NCBI GenBank assembly: GCA_026874595.1 | Contig: CM049315.1 | Location: 19,177,664-19,241,663, forward strand | Direction of reading: 5' to 3' | Length of the DNA stretch: 64,000 bases | Source of the DNA: Sipunculus nudus | Lineage: Eukaryota; Annelida; Sipuncula; Golfingiida; Sipunculidae | In this document: positions 57,801-64,000 of the stretch, one piece after another | How positions within the stretch are numbered: the stretch's first letter is position 1 | Layout: every line of letters starts with the position of its first letter | Position numbers and translations under genes: made by a program | Notes under the pieces: model-generated | The model's database searches: none | Told to the model about the DNA's origin: nothing | What the model saw: the letters and a program-made list of their open reading frames with translations, nothing else

Positions 57801-59389
57801 GCATACAAATGTATATTTATATATTCATGGGGGGGGGGGGGAGGGGGTGTGATATGAGAACAATTGTACACTTGTCACAGCAGGGGATCTCCCCCAGTGA
57901 CTGAAACAAATCAGGAACCCTGGCATAGCTGACTTCCAGTGACCTGGAGTGGCCTACCTGCATCTGGAACAAAGCAAGTGACTACAATAGACCCTCAAGA
58001 TAAAATTCAATAACAGGCCTAATTTTCAACCTTTTAGTTTCAAATTTCAGATTTAAACACATTAAATACTTATGTTTACATTCTGAGAAAATTAAATCAA
58101 CAGTACTCACAGGGAAAAAATGTGCCATGGTCAAAGTTGGGTAAAATTTCAGGTACTGATTTTATGTTTATGCTAATAACTTAAAAAATTTACAAAATAC
58201 AGATCTAATTTTGGGTATACAATTGAATCTTAATTAAACAAAGTTATATACTTAAAAAAAATTCTCTAGCTTCAATAATTTTCATGAAACCTGAGTAAAT
58301 ATTTTTCCTGTTTTTTACAAAGTCAATTTTGTTTGGGCACATAACTTAAAACAATTACGCAATACTGACATCATTTCTGGCATGTGCATAGCGAATGTAT
58401 AGAAAAATATGTATATAATATATGATCAAAGTCAGATCAGTGGTTTTGATACTAGGCAGTCCTGAAGTGTAACAAAGGGTTTTTAATGAAAAAATAAAGT
58501 TTTTCATTAATATCTCGAAGGAATTAAGTTCTGGTGACCAAATTCTTGGCATGGTAGGGGATTTTGGAGACATCTTACTGTATGCCTAATTTAAGGAACT
58601 TAGAGCTGAAGCTGCATAACACTAGGTTGATGTAAACAATATGTGACATGGTGCTTGAAAACTTGAATAAAATCTACAGTTTTTAATCAACTGGTTTCAA
58701 ATTTTAAATGTTAACAGTTGAAATGCTAACAAAAACATGCTTTGAAAATTAAATCCACAGCAGTTACAGGAAAAAAACGTGCCATGGTCAAAGTTGGGCA
58801 AAGTTTAAGGTACCAATTTTTTATTTTTGCTAATATTTAAAAAAATTTAAAAGATTTTGATCAAATTTTGGGTATACAATTTAATTTTGATTAATAAAAG
58901 TTATATTACTGGAAAAAAAGTGCTTAGCTTTAACAAGTTTTGTGTTAAGTGATCAAATTTTTTTCCTGATTATTTACAAAATGCATTATGTTTGGGCCCA
59001 TAACTTTTTTAAATTATATAATACAGACCCAATTTCTGGCATGTACATAGGAACCATATAGATTATTATTTATGGTAAATATGAGGAAAAACAGATGAGT
59101 GGTTTTGATATTAGGCAGTCCTGAAGTGTGAAAATAGGATTTTAATAAAAAATTAAGGTTTTTCCTTAATTTCTCAAAGGAACGAAGTCGCAAAGACCCA
59201 GTTTTCGGCTAGGTAGGAGATCTTGGGGACATCTAACATTATGCTGAATTTTGGATTCCTAGGTCTTACGGTTTCAAAACGTGCCACATCTACGGACGGA
59301 CGGACGGACGGACGGACGGACGGACAGACGGACGGACGACGGACAATGGACCACGACTATAGCTCAGATGACTTATAGTCAGCTGAGCT
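54860..59389 (+). mobile_element. 4.5-kb family A element, internally duplicated
   Basis: Starts CAAGGGACCTATGGGTC with CGCTCAGCTGA and ends at the standard GACG tract (about 59291-59340), hairpin and GAGCT. Two internal stretches (about 55540-55760 and 56580-56900) both match the 5' part of the copy at 19946, so the body contains tandem duplications. The 3' kilobase matches the 2.6-kb copies. Poly-G tracts occur near 55845, 57000, 57541 and 57829, with a (GA)n tract at 56372-56435. No coding function seen. Confidence 0.75.
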
Positions 59390-60062
59390 AATAAAATGTT
59401 CCTTTATTCATTCTTGAGTTGTTTTTATGTGAGCAGACCTTTTTTAGTCATGTGTTTCTTCTGTCAGATACCTGTAAATATATGTAAAATATATGTAAAT
59501 ATTGTGTATAATATATATGTATATATGGCATGTATTTTTGTACTGTGGAATAAAGTTTATATTCTCCATTCCATATAGTTGTTTCTTTTTATACGATCAA
59601 ATAGAAATAAAACGTCATAAAACTATATAATTTTTTTAATGTTTCGGCTGATAATAACTAATCGTGCATATTTCACATTAAAATAAATGTAGAATTATAT
59701 AGTATTAACATCATAATATGTAATATATTTCCCACCAATATTAATATAACAGTACTATAGAGAATTGATGACTGAGTAAAATAAATAAAATTAAAATGTC
59801 CGTTGCAATGTCATATGTAGGCCCAGTCTACAATAAAAACTATTTATATCACGAAAATATTAAAGAAAACCCAAAATTAAAATGTCTGTTGCAACGTCAT
59901 ATGTAGGCCCAGTCTACAATAAAAACTATTTATATCATGGAAATAATAAAGAAAAAACAAACAATTACAAAATTATAAATGATTATATATAAATGTAACC
60001 TGTAATATAGTTAAGCTGTAACTGAGAAAAAGATTAATATGACGGTCTAATATAAATGAAAA
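59390..60062. other. MULE internal non-coding segment between insertions
   Basis: AT-rich. An ~80-bp segment with ATGTCATATGTAGGCCCAGTC is tandemly duplicated at about 59805 and 59890. No gene recognised. Confidence 0.5.
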
Positions 60063-62694
60063 CAAGGGACCTATGGGTCACGGCGCTCAGCTGTTATATA
60101 TGATTCAAAAATATGATTTAGGAATGAGGCATATGCTGGTTTGGTGTGGTAATAAATATAAGCTTTATTATGAGTTGTTGGTGTTTAGCTTATGTATGAT
60201 TATGATATTATCTTTGGAGACAGGGAAGAGGATTGATTTCATTTATTTTATTAACAAATGGAGTACTATTGTCACACAGATTTTGACTTGGCCATATAAC
60301 TTATAAGCAGATCATATAATATAAGAGTTTAACTATTTATTAAAAAAAAATTACAAATACTGTCCCAAATATAATTTTTATTAAAAATAATAAGAGAATC
60401 TTATGATTTTTTTAAAATGAAATATAACTGAAATGATTATTAAAATAATATTAAAGGAAATATTCATGAATGCATTCATGAATACATTTTGAAAGTATTT
60501 GCACTGGTATTCATATACTTTCATTTTTACCTGAATTCCAATTCTTTATGCAAGACATTTTATAATGGAGTACATATTCATATTCGTATTTAAATACAAT
60601 TGCAAAGTTTTCCCACCATTACTGGTATTTATTCAGTTTTCACCAAACAATTATGTTGAGAATCCAGAATATACAAAATTCACACATTTAAATTATGATC
60701 AAAAGTACCTGGTTTTATGGCTTTTATTTATATTAAAAAAAAAATGTAATATATTCATTTTGGTCTAATTTCACATCAATGTACACACTAGACACAGTAG
60801 GAATCTAGATTAATAATATCAACTGCATCTTTGTCTATCATTAATTTCCTTCATATGATCCCTAATGATTAGTAATGAATAATATGATTTACTTTTTTAT
60901 CATTAAAACTGAACTGAAAAATACCATAGGTGACTGCATGGTGTTATTTGGAGTACGTGACATTCTATCCATCGATACAAGATTCTTTTATCATCAGTAA
61001 CTGCAAGTTGATTTCCTGTTATTATAAACTAACAAATTCTTCTTTATTTTTCTTTAATTTGTTATTAAAAAACAATAAAAATTTATTAATTTATTGTTAA
61101 TTGTTATGTTGTTGGTTAAAACTACTAGATGAGTTGGGTTGGACACCTGGATCAACTGTGGCTGGCCATAAGCTGCCTACCTGCAACAGTGTATGGCTCG
61201 CCTCAAGCATGCATAATTTGCTGAAAGTTCAACAAGGTCAACATACAGGTGACTCAAGAGGGGCTGGAGAGAGTTAAGGTCTGACATGGTCTCATAAAAA
61301 CATTAATAAAAGCTATAATTTTTGGCCAATTTCTTTCAGCTTTCTAAACTAAAAAGCTGAAATCCTTGTGTGCATGATATGAAAATTATATCAACCGTGC
61401 TCACAGGAAACAAATGTGCCATGGTCAAAGTTGGGCAAAATTTAAGGTACTAATTTTATATTTATACTAATAACATATAAAATTTGAAAAATTCAGGACT
61501 AATTTGGGGTATTCAATTGAATCTTGATTAAATAATGTTACATCCCTGGCAAAAAAACTCTAGCTTCAGCAATCCCCTTGTTAAGGGAGTAAATATATTT
61601 CTTGATTTTTTACATAGTGCATTATGTTTGGGCCCATAACTTAAAACAATTACGCAATACTGACATCATTTCTGGCATATGCATAGAGAATGTATAGAAA
61701 AATATGTATATTTTATATGATTAAAGTCACATCAGTGGTTTTAATATTAGGCAGTCTTGAAGTGTAACAATGGGTTTTTAATGGAAAAATGAAACTTTCA
61801 TTAATATCTCGAAGGTATTAAGTCCTAGTGACCAAATTCTCGGCATGGTAGGGAATTTTGGAGACATCTAATTGTATGCCAAATTTTAGGAACTGAGAGC
61901 TGAAGCTGGGGAGCTGAGCTCTTGCAAACTGCATAACACTAGCTTGATGTAAACAATTTGTTACATGGTGCTTGAAAACTTGAATAAAATCTACAGTTTT
62001 TGATCAACTGGTTTCAAATTTTTGGTTTTAACAGACAAAATGCTAACAAAAACATGCTGAGAAAATTAAATCCACAGTACTTACAGTAAAAAAACGTGCC
62101 ATGGTCAAAGTTGGGCAAAATTGAAGGTACAAATTTTTTATTTTTGTTAATATTTTAAAAAATTTAAAAGATTTTGATCTAATTTTGGGTATACAATTTA
62201 ATTTTGATAAATTAAAGTTATATTACTGGAAAAAAAGTCCATAGCTTTAACAAGTTTTGTGTTAAGTGATCAAATATCTTTCCTGATTTTTTACAAAATG
62301 CATTATGTTTGGGCCTATAACTTTTTTAAATTATATAATACAGACATAATTTCTGGCATGTACATAGGAACTATATAGAAGAATATTTATGGTAAATATG
62401 AGGGAAAACAGATGAGTGGTTTTGATATTAGGCAGTCCTGAAGTGTGAAAATAGGTTTTTAATAAAAAATTGAGGTTTTTCCTTAATTTCTCAAAGGAAC
62501 GAAGTCGCAAAGACCCAGTTTTCGGCTTGGTAGGAGATCTTGGGGACATCTAACATTATGCTGAATTTTGGATTCCTAGGTCTTACGGTTTCAAAACGTG
62601 CCACATCTACGGACGGACGGACGGACGGACAGATGGACGGACGACGGACAATGGACCACGACTATAGCTCAGATGACTTATAGTCAGCTGAGCT
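60063..62694 (+). mobile_element. full-length family A hairpin-end element, second 2.6-kb copy
   Basis: Collinear with 4355-6985 over its whole length with scattered substitutions and indels. Starts CAAGGGACC, has a GACG tract near 62612-62645 and the hairpin at 62667-62693. Flanked by A-runs without a long target duplication. Confidence 0.85.
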
Positions 62695-62942
62695 AATAAT
62701 ATAAATATAAATAAACTGTCAGATATTTCATTTTCATTAGTACACGATCTGCCCAACAGGTGGCGGTACATTGCGCACCAAGTCGCTCAGCAGGTCGGTT
62801 TCCCCCTTCAAAACAGTCCACGCCAACCACTGAAATAAGATAAACACAGCGTAAAACTCGTCTATGATGTCGTGAATGACCAAGATCAATGTAATTTTCT
62901 TCATATCTGCAAGTCCTAAAGCTTCTATAAGTATCGTATAAT

Positions 62943-63013
62943 TCGAGACATCTCGTTACGTTTCAATGGGTCATCTCGTTAATGTTAACGAAATGGATTG
63001 TTAACGAGATGTC
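62943..63013 (-). repeat. MULE right terminal repeat with foldback
   Basis: Contains the right-end TIR (62987-63013). An additional internal inverted pair, CGAGACATCTCGTTA (62944-62958) and TAACGAGATGTCTCG (63002-63016), could fold back by itself. Confidence 0.7.
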
Positions 63014-63080
63014 TCGACACCCACACAAAACACTGATGGTGTGGTGAGCATAAAATTATTATCTGCTTTGGGCAGAGTAA

Positions 63081-64000
63081 TTTATATTTGTGTCTAATTT
63101 ACCGGCGGTGAAACCCTCTGGAGGGGAGATGTATTTTGTCAGCTCCGTAGATGACGAGACAAGGAGGAATGACTGGAGGTGCGACCAGTACAAGTGGTCG
63201 ATTCATCAGGGGAGTCACACCTACCCATGTCGGAAAGAAATGCTGTAGTGAAACAAATCACACATAAGCATAGCAAGGAAGGGACTTTTCGCAGGCAGGC
63301 ATAGTTTTTGGTTAGCGATCCCAGTGTAGTCCTGGTTCACTATCTGGAAAATGAAAAAGAATATGTTGGGCAACCTCATGGACAGAGAAAAAGCAATAAC
63401 TAATGCATTTGAGGAAGTTTTCCAGTCATATCAGATTTTGTACTGTTGGAACCATGTAAAGAGGGATATTAAGCACTGGGTATGCACACATGGGGGTAGG
63501 GGGGGGGGGGTAATGTGCCGTTTTACAGTGACCAAACTACAAAATTAATGTCGTGTAGGTCAGAACATTTGTATATGGAGGAATATGAAACCTTAAAATT
63601 AGGATGGTCAGCTGCGTTTGTGGACTATTTCGAGAAAAATTTGATGCATGATATTCCAAAGTACTGTGGTAGGTGGGTGATAGAAAAATATGGTATATTT
63701 TGTCCTATTAGTGGTATTACGAATAATTCTATAAAGTTTCAATGCTGTGTTGAAAAGGTTCGTAGAACGCAAAGAACTTCCAGTGGATACGATGGCGCTA
63801 GCTCTACATATGCTACAACAGTTTTATCAACATGAAATTTTAAGGGGTTATTGTGGTCTAGGTAATTTTAAATTAAATGAAGAATACAGTTATATTAAGC
63901 AGGATCCCGGTTCAGTGATGTTCCCACAAAATGTATGTACACCAGAACAGATAATTGAGCGTGTAAAATCCGATATGAATACCTTTCTTGAACAAAATTC
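63081..64000 (+). pseudogene. second MULE-like transposase, degenerate, truncated by window end
   Basis: Pieces in two frames on the plus strand. Frame one has GGEMYFVSSVDDETRRNDWR (63129-63188) to a stop at 63246, then from about 63351 NLMDREKAITNAFEEVF and YCWNHVKRDIK, the second-Asp and C-x2-H region of MULE transposases. A shift at a poly-G tract (63496-63511) leads to 63515-63735. Another shift returns to frame one, giving MALALHMLQQFYQHEILRGY and CGLGNF, a C-terminal segment common in invertebrate MULE proteins. It lies just outside the neighbouring MULE's target duplication and differs from its transposase, so it is a separate element. Confidence 0.75.

Larger units (their letters stand above)
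52107..63021 (+). mobile_element. MULE-type DNA transposon with two nested insertions
   Basis: Flanked by the identical 9-bp direct repeat CACACAAAA at 52098-52106 and 63022-63030. At both ends, exactly 8 nt inside, begins a 27-bp perfect inverted repeat (52115-52141 against 62987-63013), starting GACATCTCGTTAACAA. Nine-bp duplications are the MULE hallmark, and the element carries a MULE transposase. Removing the hairpin-end insertions 54860-59389 and 60063-62694 leaves about 3.75 kb, a plausible autonomous length. The transposase has a frameshift, so this copy is probably dead. Confidence 0.85.

Overview
The window looks like repeat-choked intergenic and intronic DNA from a marine invertebrate, most likely a bivalve mollusc. 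It is AT-rich and intron-bearing, with no operons and no bacterial signals. It is packed with degraded transposons. Several repeat families have a core of tandem monomers, then an ACGG-type microsatellite, then a 3' hairpin, which resembles the 'pearl' and Helentron-like non-autonomous elements known from bivalves. The taxon is inference; nothing in the window proves it.

Left part (1-13.4 kb). A hairpin-end element enters from the left edge. It is followed by a possible 46-codon ORF, a decayed tRNA-Asn-like sequence, and an unrecognised intronless ORF (1046-1618) with a TATA box and a frameshifted FG-rich tail that ends at a repeat. After tandem repeats comes a reconstructable minus-strand Ty3/gypsy LTR retrotransposon (4137-13365): two LTRs, a matching 5-bp target duplication, a polypurine tract, and gag, protease, RT, RNase H and integrase remnants. 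It is broken by two later insertions, a 2.6-kb hairpin element and a 1.9-kb tandem-repeat element that splits integrase.

Middle (13.4-39 kb). A 5S-like fragment, arrays of 277-bp, ~325-bp and ~180-bp monomers, and multi-level nested hairpin-end elements fill this part. One clear host exon, encoding a BTB/POZ domain (25675-25942, minus), lies between two elements; its splice acceptor is 8 nt from a transposon end. Further right are a Tigger/pogo-like DNA transposon with TA duplications and a CENP-B-type helix-turn-helix remnant, a short hAT-like MITE with 8-bp duplications, and several tandem arrays.

39.1-48.2 kb is a 35-bp minisatellite with AT-rich alternate monomers and a 297-bp higher-order repeat. 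A possible short first exon follows.

Right part (52.1-64 kb). A MULE-type DNA transposon can be reconstructed across 10.9 kb (9-bp target duplication, 27-bp inverted repeat). It carries a PHD-FLYWCH-MULE transposase with one frameshift and two nested hairpin-end elements. Immediately outside it lies a second, unrelated and decayed MULE transposase that runs off the window.

The most interesting signal is a shared end structure in families otherwise unlike each other (called A, D and J here): insertion into A-runs without a long duplication, an ACGG microsatellite, a 3' hairpin with one central mismatch or bulge, and, in A and D, a 5' motif perfectly complementary to the outer hairpin arm. A 12-bp palindrome, GGTGGCGCCACC, also recurs eight times in unrelated monomers.
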